Notes under the pieces: generated by a model
Seen by the model: only the letters and a program-made list of their open reading frames with translations
The model's database searches: none
Told to the model about the DNA's origin: nothing
In this document: one piece after another, positions 35,769-45,634 of the stretch
Numbering within the stretch: the first letter of the stretch is position 1
Layout of the letters: each line of letters starts with the position of its first letter
Assembly: GCA_910579805.1 (NCBI GenBank)
Contig: CAJTWM010000004.1
Location: 62,001 to 126,000, forward strand
DNA: 64,000 nt
Reading direction: 5' to 3'
DNA from: an uncultured Lachnospiraceae bacterium
GTDB taxonomy: Bacteria > Bacillota > Clostridia > Lachnospirales > Lachnospiraceae
Made by a program: the position numbers and the translations under genes

Positions 35769-36503
35769 ATGGAACAACACGGGGAAATGGAAAAAGAGAT
35801 CGAAGAGCTTAGGAAGATAATAAGTGAAAGCGATAATATTGTATTTTTCGGCGGCGCCGGAATCTCAACGGAAAGCGGGATACCCGATTTCCGGAGTGTG
35901 GACGGGCTGTATAATCAAAAATATGATTATCCGCCGGAAACGATACTGAGCCATACTTTTTACAGAAATCATTGTGAAGAATTTTACCGCTTTTACAGGG
36001 ACAAGATGCTTTGTATTGACGCGGAACCTAATGCCGCGCATTTAAAGCTTGCGGAATGGGAAAAGGAAGGAAAGCTAAAAGCGGTAATCACACAAAATAT
36101 TGACGGGCTTCATCAGAAAGCCGGCAGCAGGGAAGTTTTGGAACTGCACGGCAGCGTGTTACGCAATTACTGTGAAAAATGCGGAAAGTTTTATGATGTG
36201 AATTACATAATCAATTCTGAAGGGGAGCCGAAATGCGAATGCGGCGGAGGCATCAAGCCGGATGTAGTATTGTATGAAGAAGGGCTTTCACAGCAGACGC
36301 TGCAAAAAGCGGTCTATTACATCAGCAACGCGGACGTATTGATCATCGGCGGCACTTCGCTGGCGGTATATCCGGCGGCGGGACTGATCGATTACTACGG
36401 AGGGCATAAGCTGGTATTGGTAAATAAGACGCCTACGCCTAAAGACAAACAGGCGGATCTGGTGGTGTACGGCAAGCTGGGAGAGGTATTCGGCGCGTTA
36501 TGA
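35769..36503 (+). CDS. cobB: NAD-dependent protein deacylase (sirtuin)
   Basis: A 244-residue Sir2-family enzyme. GGAGISTESGIPDFRSVDGL binds NAD, TQNIDGLHQKAG and LHGS hold the catalytic histidine, and four cysteines (CEKCGKFYD, then KCECGGGIKP) bind zinc. IIGGTSLAVYPAAGLIDYY and LVLVNKTPTP close the Rossmann domain. It removes acetyl or other acyl groups from lysines. SD GGGAGAG precedes ATG 35769. Confidence 0.93.
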   Translation: MEQHGEMEKEIEELRKIISESDNIVFFGGAGISTESGIPDFRSVDGLYNQKYDYPPETILSHTFYRNHCEEFYRFYRDKMLCIDAEPNAAHLKLAEWEKEGKLKAVITQNIDGLHQKAGSREVLELHGSVLRNYCEKCGKFYDVNYIINSEGEPKCECGGGIKPDVVLYEEGLSQQTLQKAVYYISNADVLIIGGTSLAVYPAAGLIDYYGGHKLVLVNKTPTPKDKQADLVVYGKLGEVFGAL

Positions 36504-36572
36504 GATGCATACGGGAGTTGACGGAAAACGGATGATAAGGGGCTGGGCGGTATAGAGAGCAGGAGTATTGAT

Positions 36573-36755
36573 ATGGATATAAAAGTTGGTAATATTGTGC
36601 GTCTGAAGAAAAAACATCCCTGCGGGAGCAGCGAGTGGGAGGTATTGCGCGTCGGCGCAGATTTCAGACTGAAGTGTATGGGATGCGGACATCAGATCAT
36701 GATCGCGCGCAGGCTGGTCGAAAAAAATATAAGGGAAATACGAGAAAATACTTGA
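36573..36755 (+). CDS. DUF951 family small protein
   Basis: A 60-residue protein: MDIKVGNIVRLKKKHPCGSS, EWEVLRVGADFRLKCMGCGH and QIMIARR are the DUF951 pattern. Three cysteines and a histidine (HPCG, CMGCGH) suggest zinc binding. In many Firmicutes it sits just before rpsF, as here. Its function is not known. The rpsF promoter overlaps its stop codon. Confidence 0.88.
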   Translation: MDIKVGNIVRLKKKHPCGSSEWEVLRVGADFRLKCMGCGHQIMIARRLVEKNIREIRENT

Positions 36756-36779
36756 AAACTGGACATATCCATGCTATCA
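36751..36779 (+). promoter_or_regulatory. Promoter of the rpsF-ssb-rpsR operon
   Basis: TTGAAA (36751-36756), 17-nt spacer, TATCAT (36774-36779). The leader to 36853 contains CCCGGCAGGTCGGGGGCC, a short GC-rich element that may be the S6:S18 autoregulatory site; I could not test the fold. Confidence 0.7.
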
Positions 36780-36853
36780 TAAAAACTCGTGATATATAAT
36801 TTATCCTTGCTCCCGGCAGGTCGGGGGCCAGAGACCAAAAGGAGGTAACGAGC

Positions 36854-37144
36854 ATGAACAAATATGAATTAGCCGTTGTTGTTAGCGCAAAAATCGAAGA
36901 TGATGAAAGAGCTGAAGTAGTAAACAAAGTGAAGGCTCTCATTGAAAGATTTAACGGACAGATTACAAACGTTGACGAATGGGGCAAGAAGAGACTTGCT
37001 TATGATGTTCAGAAGATGAAAGAAGCTTTTTACTATTTCATCCAATTCGATGCTGATTCCAAAGCTCCGGGAGAGATCGAGAGCCGTATCCGTATCATGG
37101 ATAATGTGATCAGATATTTATGCGTAAAACAAAACGAGGCATAA
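36854..37144 (+). CDS. rpsF: 30S ribosomal protein S6
   Basis: A 96-residue protein: MNKYELAVVVSAKIEDDERA, then WGKKRLAYDVQKMKEAFYYF and IRIMDNVIRYLCVK, the S6 ferredoxin-like fold. It binds 16S rRNA with S18, encoded two genes downstream. SD AAAGGAGG is strong. First gene of the rpsF-ssb-rpsR operon. Confidence 0.97.
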   Translation: MNKYELAVVVSAKIEDDERAEVVNKVKALIERFNGQITNVDEWGKKRLAYDVQKMKEAFYYFIQFDADSKAPGEIESRIRIMDNVIRYLCVKQNEA

Positions 37145-37220
37145 TAAATTAAAAAATCAGGGATATTTTAACGTTAAAAAGATCAGGGATTTTTTAATTA
37201 GAAAGAACGGGGAAAATAGT

Positions 37221-37661
37221 ATGAATAAAGTAATTCTTATGGGCCGTTTAACAAGAGATCCTGAAGTGAGATATTCACAAGGAGCAAGCCAGACTGCGGT
37301 GGCGCGTTTTTCCGTTGCAGTGGACAGAAGATTTAAGCGTGAGGGCGAGCCTGACGCAGATTTCTTTAATTGTACCTCGTTTGGCAAGCAAGCTGAATTT
37401 GTTGAGAGATATTTGCGTAAAGGTACCAAAATCGTTCTCAGCGGAAGAGTTCAGAATGATAATTATACCAATAAGGACGGGCAGATGGTATATAGTGTGC
37501 GTATTATGGTAGATGAGATTGAATTTGCAGAAAGCAAAAACAGTTCTAGTACAGATAACAGTGGTTTTGGCGGCGGCATGAGCAGACCGGAACCCTCGGG
37601 CGCCGGAGACGGCTTTATGAACATTCCTGACGGAATTGATGAAGAGCTGCCGTTCAATTAA
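37221..37661 (+). CDS. ssb: Single-stranded DNA-binding protein
   Basis: A 146-residue OB-fold protein: MNKVILMGRLTRDPEVRYSQ, FSVAVDRRFK, FFNCTSFGKQAEFVERYLRK and GTKIVLSGRVQNDNYTNKDG. The disordered tail is short and ends in the acidic DEELPFN motif, which docks replication and repair proteins. Located between rpsF and rpsR as in most Firmicutes. Confidence 0.97.
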   Translation: MNKVILMGRLTRDPEVRYSQGASQTAVARFSVAVDRRFKREGEPDADFFNCTSFGKQAEFVERYLRKGTKIVLSGRVQNDNYTNKDGQMVYSVRIMVDEIEFAESKNSSSTDNSGFGGGMSRPEPSGAGDGFMNIPDGIDEELPFN

Positions 37662-37688
37662 CAGTAAATTAAGATAGGAGGCGTTATT

Positions 37689-37952
37689 ATGGCTTTTAAT
37701 AAAGCAGAGAAATCCGATTCTCCGATGAGAAGAAGAGGCGGCATCCGCAGAAGAAAAAAAGTGTGTGTATTTTGCGGTAAAGATAATGTGATCGATTACA
37801 AAGATGTAAATAAATTAAAGAGATATGTATCAGAAAGAGGAAAGATTCTTCCCAGAAGAATCACCGGAAACTGTGCAAAGCATCAGAGAGCGCTGACAGT
37901 AGCGATCAAACGTGCAAGACATATCGCATTGATGCCGTATACCTGCGATTAA
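37689..37952 (+). CDS. rpsR: 30S ribosomal protein S18
   Basis: An 87-residue basic protein: RRRKKVCVFCGKDNVIDYKD, LKRYVSERGKILPRRITGNC and QRALTVAIKRARHIALMPY are the S18 signature. It retains two cysteines (CVFC), a zinc-type C+ variant. It forms a heterodimer with S6. Last gene of the operon, followed by a strong terminator. Confidence 0.97.
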   Translation: MAFNKAEKSDSPMRRRGGIRRRKKVCVFCGKDNVIDYKDVNKLKRYVSERGKILPRRITGNCAKHQRALTVAIKRARHIALMPYTCD

Positions 37953-37979
37953 GATTACGGGTTGGAGCGAAACTGGAGA

Positions 37980-38011
37980 GGCTGGCTATCCATTGGATAG
38001 CCGGCCTTTTT
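37980..38011 (+). terminator. Rho-independent terminator of the rpsF operon
   Basis: GGCTGGCTATCC (37980-37991) pairs with GGATAGCCGGCC (37995-38006), 3-nt loop, then TTTTT. Confidence 0.92.
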
Positions 38012-38043
38012 GAACATTCAGGAAATATTTTTTTCGTAAGTAA

Positions 38044-38072
38044 TTGTTTCAAAGTGGGTTATATTGTATAAT
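38044..38072 (+). promoter_or_regulatory. Promoter of the EAL-domain gene
   Basis: TTGTTT (38044-38049), 17-nt spacer, TATAAT (38067-38072), about 118 nt before the start. Confidence 0.65.
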
Positions 38073-38189
38073 AGATAACAGTTGATGGTTTCAGAAATTG
38101 GGTAAAATGACGGGGAATTAGGAAAGCTGTCGGTATGTTTGGAAGTGTATATCAAAATTTTGTCTGCAATATACATGGAAAGGGGAAGT

Positions 38190-40100
38190 ATGCATATACA
38201 AGTACAGTGTTGTGGAATTGCTTTAATGGTGGTATTGCTGATTTTTTATCTGCGTCAGAGAAGAGTATCCTTAAAAACAGAACGGGCGTTTTTGAGAGCG
38301 TTTTGCGTGACGATGGCCTGTATTGTTTTTGACATACTTTCTATCATTGTGATCGCCCATAAGGATGAACTGCCGTCTTTTCTGGTGGAATTGATCTGTA
38401 AGAGTTATCTTGTAACGCTGCTGGGGGTGGCAATGGGAGCGTTGTCGTATGTATGCGTGGATGTTTATGTAACGAAAGAGCGTTATAAAAAGGCGGTTGT
38501 AAAGTATGAGTTCAGTGCGATCGTAGGGACGCTGGCAATCTATATCCTGCCCATTCATTATCAGTTTGGGGAAGACGGGCAAACGGTTTTATATTCTTAC
38601 GGCCCCAGCGTTTTGGCTACATATGTATTTGCACTGGCGCTATTGGTCGTAACATTTTATTTGATGTGGAAGGAAAAGGGGAAGATCAATCCGAGACGCC
38701 GGGAAGCCGTCAGGCTTTGGATGGGAATTTGGATCGGCGCTTCCCTGATACAGTTTTTCAATAACGAACTGCTGATTGTCGGATATGCCTGCTCCATAGG
38801 TATGGTAGTGCTGTATCTGAAGCTGGAAAATCCGGAAATGAATCTTGACAGGCAGACCGGTCTGTTCAACCATGGCGCATTGGTGCAATATACAAAGGAG
38901 TTTTATAAAAAAGAAGAGGGATTTTCCCTTCTGGCGATCATTTTCGAACGTTCTTTCCATAAAAATATGCGTGCGGATACAAAGGGGACGGCTAAAATGG
39001 AAATGGTGGAATTCCTGCTGAAAATACCGGATGCTTTTGTTTTTAAAAATACCGAGGACGAGGTATTGCTTTTATTTAAAAATCAGGATACTGCAGAAGA
39101 GAAGATGTCTCAGATCTTTAAACGTTTTGAAGAAGGATGGGGAGCGGAGCATGATATTTATGTGCGGCCTTACTGGCTGTATATGCCGGATTCAAAAGTA
39201 GTGGACAATGCCGAAGACATGTTATATCTGATGCGGTATATCCGGCAAAATAATAATGAATTTTCGGAAAACCGATTTATTTATGTTGATGAAAAAAAGG
39301 CGTCCGAAATGTATCAGGAAAAACAGACTGCACAACTGCTTTTGGATGCGATGGAAAAAGACTGGGTAGAGGTATACTATCAGCCTATCTATTCTACAAA
39401 GGAACAGCGTTTTGTTTCGGCGGAGGCATTGGTGCGGATCAAGGACGAGAATGGAAAGATCGTACCGCCCGGAGCCTTTATTGATGTGGCTGAAAAAAAC
39501 GGAATGATCCTGCGGCTGGGGGAGGTGGTATTTGAAAAAGTATGCCGGTTTGTAAAGGAAAATGCGGTTGAGCAATATGGGTTACAGTACATAGAAGTAA
39601 ACCTGTCCGTCGTACAGTGCGCTTACGAGCAGTTAGCGGAAGATTATATCCGGATTATGGAGAAATACGGGGTCGATCCTGATTTTATCAATTTGGAAAT
39701 AACGGAATCCGCGTCTATGAGCGCAAAGAAGACTTTATTGAATAATATGAAAAATCTGATCAAATATGGTATCAGCTTTTCTTTGGATGACTTCGGAACC
39801 GGGCAGTCTAATTTGAATTATATCGTGGATATGCCGGTAGATATCGTAAAATTTGACAGGGATATGATCAACGCATATTTTGAAAACGGAAAGGCCAAAT
39901 ATGTCATGGATGCGGCGATGCATATGGTGCATGGCATGGATCTTGAGATCGTTTCCGAAGGAATAGAAACAAAAGAGCAATATCAGACGATGGAGGAGCT
40001 TGGCATCAGTTATATTCAGGGATATTACTTTTCTAAGCCTCTGTCGGAACGGCAGTTTTTGGAGTTTATTGCCGCATCTTATAAAGAGGCGGCGAACTAA
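38190..40100 (+). CDS. Membrane EAL protein with degenerate GGDEF domain (c-di-GMP phosphodiesterase)
   Basis: A 636-residue protein. Residues 1-215 hold about seven TM helices. Residues 220-360 are a GGDEF-like domain whose active site is lost (NTEDEVLLLF where GGDEF would be). Residues 375-636 are an EAL domain: YYQPIYSTKEQRFVSAEALV with EAL at 412, NLSVVQC, LEITESASMSAKK, DDFGTGQSNLNYI with DD at 533-534, KFDRDMI and SEGIETKEQY. These catalytic residues support cleavage of c-di-GMP; the dead GGDEF may bind GTP as an activator. ATG 38190 follows AAGGGGA; earlier in-frame starts lack an SD. Confidence 0.88.
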   Translation: MHIQVQCCGIALMVVLLIFYLRQRRVSLKTERAFLRAFCVTMACIVFDILSIIVIAHKDELPSFLVELICKSYLVTLLGVAMGALSYVCVDVYVTKERYKKAVVKYEFSAIVGTLAIYILPIHYQFGEDGQTVLYSYGPSVLATYVFALALLVVTFYLMWKEKGKINPRRREAVRLWMGIWIGASLIQFFNNELLIVGYACSIGMVVLYLKLENPEMNLDRQTGLFNHGALVQYTKEFYKKEEGFSLLAIIFERSFHKNMRADTKGTAKMEMVEFLLKIPDAFVFKNTEDEVLLLFKNQDTAEEKMSQIFKRFEEGWGAEHDIYVRPYWLYMPDSKVVDNAEDMLYLMRYIRQNNNEFSENRFIYVDEKKASEMYQEKQTAQLLLDAMEKDWVEVYYQPIYSTKEQRFVSAEALVRIKDENGKIVPPGAFIDVAEKNGMILRLGEVVFEKVCRFVKENAVEQYGLQYIEVNLSVVQCAYEQLAEDYIRIMEKYGVDPDFINLEITESASMSAKKTLLNNMKNLIKYGISFSLDDFGTGQSNLNYIVDMPVDIVKFDRDMINAYFENGKAKYVMDAAMHMVHGMDLEIVSEGIETKEQYQTMEELGISYIQGYYFSKPLSERQFLEFIAASYKEAAN

Positions 40101-40132
40101 ATAAATTTTAAACCAGTGATCAGGAGGGAATT

Positions 40133-41485
40133 ATGAATACGCAAAGTGGTGTAAAAGATTGGAAAAAATCAATTGAGGGACAGATCAGGCATCATATGGT
40201 GCTGATCATAGCGATTGCGATGGCGATCTTATCAGTGATTGCCATGACGATCAACTATATCAGTACGAATATGCTGCTGGCAGAGGCGTCAAAGGGATTG
40301 TCAGAGGACGCTTTAGATACGGTACATAAACATTTTATGCTCATAGTTACTGCAAATGCGATTGTGATCATAGTCGCAGCGGTTATTCTGGCAGCTGTTT
40401 CCACGGGGCTTATAATAAAGCTTGCCAAGGCGCTTGGGAAAGCCGTGAGCGTATGTACGGAACGCCTTACGTTATTGACGAGAGGAGATCTGCATTCTCC
40501 GGTTCCCGAGGTGGACAGAGAGGATGAAACCGGAGTGCTTGCCGGCGCGACCAAGGAAATGGTCGATACGATGAGAACAATGATTGAAGATATAACATAT
40601 GTTATGTCAAATATGGGAGAAGGGAATTTTGCAGTTCGTTCCAAAGCAAGGGAAAGCTTTATCGGTGACTTTTCCCATATTTTAGATGACGAGAGAAAGA
40701 TTGTGATCCGTCTTAGCGAGACTGTAGTCAGGATAAGAGAAGCAGCGGAGCAGGTATCACTTGGTTCCACACAGCTTTCGGAGAGCGCGCAGAATCTTGC
40801 CGAAGGCGCGACGGATCAGGCCAGCAGCGTAGAGGAACTTCTCGCTACCGTAACAGAGGTGACGGAAAAAGTTGTGGAAAATGCGCAGGAGACAGCGACG
40901 GTAGGCCGAAACGCTGAAAAGATGGGAGTTGAGGCGCAGGAAAGCACCAAACAGATGCAGCAGATGAAGGCGGCAATGGAGAAAATCAGTCAAACTTCGG
41001 CACAAATATCCGGCGTGATACAAAGTATAGAGGAAATTGCAGAACAGACGAACCTGCTGGCATTGAACGCTTCTATAGAAGCGGCAAGAGCCGGAGAAAG
41101 CGGAAAAGGCTTTGCAGTAGTTGCTAACGAGATCGGCGCTTTGGCAAAACAGAGCGGAGATGCGGCAGAAAATACCAGACGCCTGATTGAAGATTCCTTG
41201 AAAGAAGTGGAAAACGGCCATGAGATAGTGAATATAACGGCCAAGACTTTAGAAGAATTAATAGGCGGTCTGGCGGAGATCGTGCGTGAGATCGAGCGGG
41301 TGGGCGAGGCGTCCATGAGGCAGACGGACATGATCAGGCAGATTAATGTGGGAATCGAACAGATTTCGGCCGTTACGGAAGAAAATTCCGCATCCGCACA
41401 GGAATGTTCGGCTACCAGTGAAGAATTGAGCGCCCAGGCGGTCAATATGAACGATATGGTGTCAAGATTCCGGATAAGGGAGTAA
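40133..41485 (+). CDS. Methyl-accepting chemotaxis protein without large sensor domain
   Basis: A 450-residue receptor: TM1 about residues 22-44, a short external loop of roughly 30 residues, TM2 about 63-90, HAMP to about 150, then a signalling domain whose tip reads NLLALNASIEAARAGESGKG and FAVVANEIGALAKQS. The lack of an external ligand domain suggests sensing through the membrane, HAMP or a partner. It lies 32 nt after the EAL gene and may be co-transcribed. SD CAGGAGGG. Confidence 0.9.
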   Translation: MNTQSGVKDWKKSIEGQIRHHMVLIIAIAMAILSVIAMTINYISTNMLLAEASKGLSEDALDTVHKHFMLIVTANAIVIIVAAVILAAVSTGLIIKLAKALGKAVSVCTERLTLLTRGDLHSPVPEVDREDETGVLAGATKEMVDTMRTMIEDITYVMSNMGEGNFAVRSKARESFIGDFSHILDDERKIVIRLSETVVRIREAAEQVSLGSTQLSESAQNLAEGATDQASSVEELLATVTEVTEKVVENAQETATVGRNAEKMGVEAQESTKQMQQMKAAMEKISQTSAQISGVIQSIEEIAEQTNLLALNASIEAARAGESGKGFAVVANEIGALAKQSGDAAENTRRLIEDSLKEVENGHEIVNITAKTLEELIGGLAEIVREIERVGEASMRQTDMIRQINVGIEQISAVTEENSASAQECSATSEELSAQAVNMNDMVSRFRIRE

Positions 41486-41689
41486 GGGAGCGGCGGAAAA
41501 TCCTTTTATTTTGACATGATATGACAAAAGATGAGAAAACCTCCTTTCTTTTTACAAAAGAATTTTATAGCATATTGCCTTAAAAAATGGTATACTGTTA
41601 GACGTATATAGAATATATGTATAGGAATATCGGATGATATCATATTTTATTTAAGAATATATGCGGATAATGGAAGGGCACGGTTATAA

Positions 41690-43744
41690 ATGAAGAATAG
41701 AATCAAATTGAAAGGGCGAATTAAGACTTATTTGCAATTTTCCCTATACCTAGGTTTTTTATTGATCGCCGTAAATATCTGTACTTATTTTTTACATGTG
41801 CAGGCAGCGTTGCTTTTGACCTGCTTTACAGTGTTCTATTTTGCGATCATACTGGCGTTGATGTTTTATAATAAGCCGGTCATTATGAACGAACTGGTCA
41901 GTTTTGCAACGCAGTACGGACAGATTCAGAGAAGGCTTTTGAGAGACTTGGAATTACCTCACGCGTTATTGGACGATATGGGTAAAGTGATATGGACGAA
42001 CAGGGAGTTTGAACGGATAACCCATAAGGAAAAGGGGTATTCCAAGTCGATCACATCTTTATTTCCTACTATTACGAAGGACAGGCTTCCGGGCGAGGAT
42101 GAAATAGAGGAAACGGAATTTGAAATTGATTATGAGAGCAGCAATTATATTGCAAAGTTAAAGAAGATCTCGTTGAAAGAGATGGCGGTCAACAGCGATA
42201 TCATAGATGCGAACGGTTATGACGGGTATCTGATCGCCATGTATCTCTTTGACGAAACCGCGCTGCGAATCGCGTTAAAAGAGGTGGATGATCAGAGCAT
42301 TGCCATCGGCATGATCTATTTGGACAACTATGAGGAAGCTTTGGAAAGCGTGGAAGAGGTCAGACGTTCCCTGTTGATAGCCCTGATAGACCGTAAAGTG
42401 AACAAATACATTGCGGCTTTTGACGGTATCTGTAAAAAGATGGAAAAGGACAAGTACCTTGTGATTCTGCGTAAAAAAGCGATCGCCCAGCTTCAGGAAA
42501 GCAGATTCGATCTGCTGGACGACGTCAAGACGGTAAATATCGGTAATGAGATGGCGGTTACGATCAGCATGGGGATCGGGCTTGACGGTCTGACTTATGC
42601 ACAGAATTATGAATTTTCCAGAAATGCCATTGACCTTGCGCTGGGGCGCGGCGGGGATCAGGCTGTCGTGAAGTCGCCGGATATGATTACATATTACGGA
42701 GGAAAGAGCCAGCAGGTTGAAAAGAATACCCGCGTAAAAGCAAGGGTAAAAGCGCATGCCCTAAAAGAGATCATTTCGGGCAAAGACAAGGTGCTGATCA
42801 TGGGACATCGTCTTGCCGATGTGGACAGTTTCGGAGCGGCGATAGGAATATACCGTATTGCGAAGACGTTGGACAGGAAGGCGCATATCGTATTGAATGA
42901 CATCACGACTTCCGTACAGCCTTTGGTGGAAATGTTCAAAGATAATCCGGAATATGACGAGGATATGATCATAAGCAGCGGACAGGCCATCGAAGCGGCG
43001 GGCGGAAATGCGGTTTTGGTCGTTGTAGATGTAAATAAACCGAGTATAACCGAATGTCCGGAACTGTTAAAGTACTGCAAATCTATAGTAGTACTCGACC
43101 ATCACAGGCAGGGGACGGAAGTGATAGAAAATGCAACGCTGTCTTATGTGGAGGCATATGCTTCTTCGGCGTGTGAGATGGTATCGGAAATACTGCAATA
43201 TACGGTGGATAATATTAAGATCCGTTCTGAGGAAGCGGACTGTATGTATGCGGGTATTGTGATCGATACAAACAATTTCATGACAAAGACAGGCGTAAGG
43301 ACTTTTGAAGCGGCGGCATTTTTAAGAAGGAACGGCGCCGACGTCACGAGGGTACGCAAGCTCTTCAGGGAGGATGCGATCGAATATAAGGCGAAAGCGG
43401 ACGCAGTCAGTCAGGCGGAAATTTACCGAAACTTTTATGCCGTTTCTATCTGTACGAACGATGAAGTGCAAAGTCCGACTATTATAGGCGCGCAGGCAGC
43501 AAACGAGCTGCTTAATATAAAGGGAATGAAAGCGAGTTTCGTTTTAACGGAATATCAGGGACAGATTTATGTCAGCGCCCGTTCCATTGACGAGGTTAAC
43601 GTTCAGGTCATTATGGAACGCCTCGGCGGCGGCGGACATATGAATGTAGCCGGATGCCAGATGGAAGGGAGATCGATCGCAGAAGCGATCGTGGTGATCA
43701 AGAATACGATAGATCAGATGATTCAGGAAGGCGAATTAGACTAA
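41690..43744 (+). CDS. gdpP: Cyclic di-AMP phosphodiesterase GdpP
   Basis: A 684-residue protein: two TM helices at residues 14-60, a PAS-like domain (LPHALLDDMGKVIWTNREFE), a degenerate GGDEF domain around 190-310 (AIGMIYLDNYEEALE), then DHH and DHHA1 domains: VLIMGHRLADVDSFGAAIGI, VVDVNKPS, VLDHHRQG and ERLGGGGHMNVAG. GdpP hydrolyses cyclic di-AMP, which controls potassium and cell wall homeostasis. The gdpP-rplI-dnaB order is conserved in Firmicutes. Confidence 0.95.
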   Translation: MKNRIKLKGRIKTYLQFSLYLGFLLIAVNICTYFLHVQAALLLTCFTVFYFAIILALMFYNKPVIMNELVSFATQYGQIQRRLLRDLELPHALLDDMGKVIWTNREFERITHKEKGYSKSITSLFPTITKDRLPGEDEIEETEFEIDYESSNYIAKLKKISLKEMAVNSDIIDANGYDGYLIAMYLFDETALRIALKEVDDQSIAIGMIYLDNYEEALESVEEVRRSLLIALIDRKVNKYIAAFDGICKKMEKDKYLVILRKKAIAQLQESRFDLLDDVKTVNIGNEMAVTISMGIGLDGLTYAQNYEFSRNAIDLALGRGGDQAVVKSPDMITYYGGKSQQVEKNTRVKARVKAHALKEIISGKDKVLIMGHRLADVDSFGAAIGIYRIAKTLDRKAHIVLNDITTSVQPLVEMFKDNPEYDEDMIISSGQAIEAAGGNAVLVVVDVNKPSITECPELLKYCKSIVVLDHHRQGTEVIENATLSYVEAYASSACEMVSEILQYTVDNIKIRSEEADCMYAGIVIDTNNFMTKTGVRTFEAAAFLRRNGADVTRVRKLFREDAIEYKAKADAVSQAEIYRNFYAVSICTNDEVQSPTIIGAQAANELLNIKGMKASFVLTEYQGQIYVSARSIDEVNVQVIMERLGGGGHMNVAGCQMEGRSIAEAIVVIKNTIDQMIQEGELD

Positions 43745-43764
43745 ACATAAGAACGGAGATTATT

Positions 43765-44211
43765 ATGAAGATCATATTATTGGAAGACGTAAAGTCATTA
43801 GGTAAAAAAGGTGATATTATAGAAGCAAGTGAAGGATATGCCAGAAATTTTATCCTTCCCAAAAAACTCGGCGTGGAGGCAAACAATAAAAATCTGAACG
43901 ATTTGAAGCTGCAGAAAGCGAATGAGGAGAAGATTACAAAAGAGAAATACGACGAGGCCGTGGCTTTCGGAAAAGAATTGGAAACAAAAGAGGTCATTAT
44001 AAAGATGAAAGCGGGAGAGGGCGGCAAGGCCTTTGGCTCCGTTTCTTCTAAAGAAATTGCAGCGGCGGCAAAAGAGCAGTGCGGTATGGAGATCGATAAA
44101 AAGAAGATCCAGATGCCGGATGCCATAAAGACATTTGGAGTATATGAAGTAACGGTTAAGCTCCATCCGAAGGTAAGTGCAAAACTGAAGGTAAAGGTAC
44201 AAGAAGCGTAG
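43765..44211 (+). CDS. rplI: 50S ribosomal protein L9
   Basis: A 148-residue protein: MKIILLEDVKSLGKKGDIIE, ASEGYARNFILPKKLGVEAN with the L9 signature, a long connecting helix and a C-terminal domain (GGKAFGSVSSKEIAAAAKEQ). Start ATG 43765 lies 20 nt after the gdpP stop with ACGGAG upstream. Confidence 0.97.
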   Translation: MKIILLEDVKSLGKKGDIIEASEGYARNFILPKKLGVEANNKNLNDLKLQKANEEKITKEKYDEAVAFGKELETKEVIIKMKAGEGGKAFGSVSSKEIAAAAKEQCGMEIDKKKIQMPDAIKTFGVYEVTVKLHPKVSAKLKVKVQEA

Positions 44212-44224
44212 GGAAGGAATAAAG

Positions 44225-45562
44225 ATGGCAGCAATGGAAGAAGCGCTCTTGAAAAGGGTATTGCCCCATAGCATTGAAGCCGAGCAGTCTGTAATCGGTT
44301 CTATGATCATGGATAAGGAAGCAATTGTTATTGCATCGGAAATCCTGATCGGAGAAGATTTCTATAGCAAACAATACGGTATTTTGTTTGATACTATGGT
44401 CGAATTGAACGAAAGCGGAAGACCGGTGGATCTTGTTACGCTTCAGGACAAGCTGAGGGAAAAAGACGTGCCGCCGGAAGTAAGCAGTTTAGAGTTTATA
44501 AGAGATTTAATAACATCTGTTCCTACATCCGCCAATATTAAATATTATGCCAATATCGTGGCTGAAAAGGCAACCTTAAGAAAGCTGATAAAACTGAACG
44601 AGGAAATTGCAAACACTTGTTATGTGGGAAAAGAAAGTCTGGAAGTGATATTGGAAGAAACGGAAAAGAAAGTGTTTAATCTGGTGCAGCGCAGAAATGC
44701 AGGTGAATTTGTACCGATCAGGCAAGTCGTTATGAATGCCATGGACAGGATTGAAGCGGCTTCTAAAAACAAAGGAGCCGTGACAGGAATTGCTACAGGA
44801 TTTATCGATCTGGATTACCGGACCGCAGGAATGCAGCCTTCGGATCTTATATTGATAGCGGCAAGGCCTTCCATGGGAAAGACAGCGTTTGTCTTAAATA
44901 TAGCCCAGCATGTTGCGTTTAAATTGAACCGGACAGTAGCCATATTCAGCTTGGAAATGTCGAAAGAACAGTTGGTGAACCGTCTATTTTCTTTGGAATC
45001 CAGAGTAGATTCCCAGCATATCCGGACGGGACAGCTTTCGGATGCAGAGTGGGAAAGCCTGATAGAGAGTGCGGGAGTGATTGGAAAGTCCAACCTGATC
45101 ATAGACGACACGCCGGGGATCAGTATTGCAGATCTGCGTTCAAAGTGTAGGAAATTTAAGTTGGAACACGACTTGAAAATGATTATTATTGATTATCTGC
45201 AGTTGATGTCGGGCAGCGGAAGAGGGGATTCCAGACAGCAGGAGATTTCGGATATTTCCCGATCCTTAAAGGCTCTTGCAAGAGAACTGGGAGTTCCGGT
45301 TCTTGCGTTATCGCAGTTAAGCCGTGCGGTGGAACAAAGACCTGACCACAGGCCCATGCTTTCGGATCTGCGTGAATCCGGTGCGATCGAGCAGGACGCC
45401 GACGTGGTGATGTTTATTTACCGTGACGATTATTATAATCATGATACTGAAAGAAAGGACATTGCCGAGATCATTATTGCGAAGCAGAGGAACGGTCCGA
45501 TCGGTACGGTAGAGCTGGCATGGCTGCCTAATTATACTAAGTTTGCAAACTTGCAGAAATAA
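44225..45562 (+). CDS. dnaB: Replicative DNA helicase DnaB
   Basis: A 445-residue helicase: N-terminal domain LPHSIEAEQSVIGSMIMDKE, then RecA-like core with DLILIAARPSMGKTAFVLNI (Walker A), FSLEMSKEQLVNRL, IIIDYLQLMSG (Walker B), ALSQLSRAVEQRPDHRPMLS, DLRESGAIEQDADVVMFIYR. It unwinds DNA at the fork as a hexamer. It starts 13 nt after rplI and ends before a terminator at 45635. Confidence 0.97.
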   Translation: MAAMEEALLKRVLPHSIEAEQSVIGSMIMDKEAIVIASEILIGEDFYSKQYGILFDTMVELNESGRPVDLVTLQDKLREKDVPPEVSSLEFIRDLITSVPTSANIKYYANIVAEKATLRKLIKLNEEIANTCYVGKESLEVILEETEKKVFNLVQRRNAGEFVPIRQVVMNAMDRIEAASKNKGAVTGIATGFIDLDYRTAGMQPSDLILIAARPSMGKTAFVLNIAQHVAFKLNRTVAIFSLEMSKEQLVNRLFSLESRVDSQHIRTGQLSDAEWESLIESAGVIGKSNLIIDDTPGISIADLRSKCRKFKLEHDLKMIIIDYLQLMSGSGRGDSRQQEISDISRSLKALARELGVPVLALSQLSRAVEQRPDHRPMLSDLRESGAIEQDADVVMFIYRDDYYNHDTERKDIAEIIIAKQRNGPIGTVELAWLPNYTKFANLQK

Positions 45563-45634
45563 GGGTTTGAACTTGTAAAGCATCTTCAGACTTGAATACA
45601 ATATATTACAATATTATAATACATAGAAATTACG

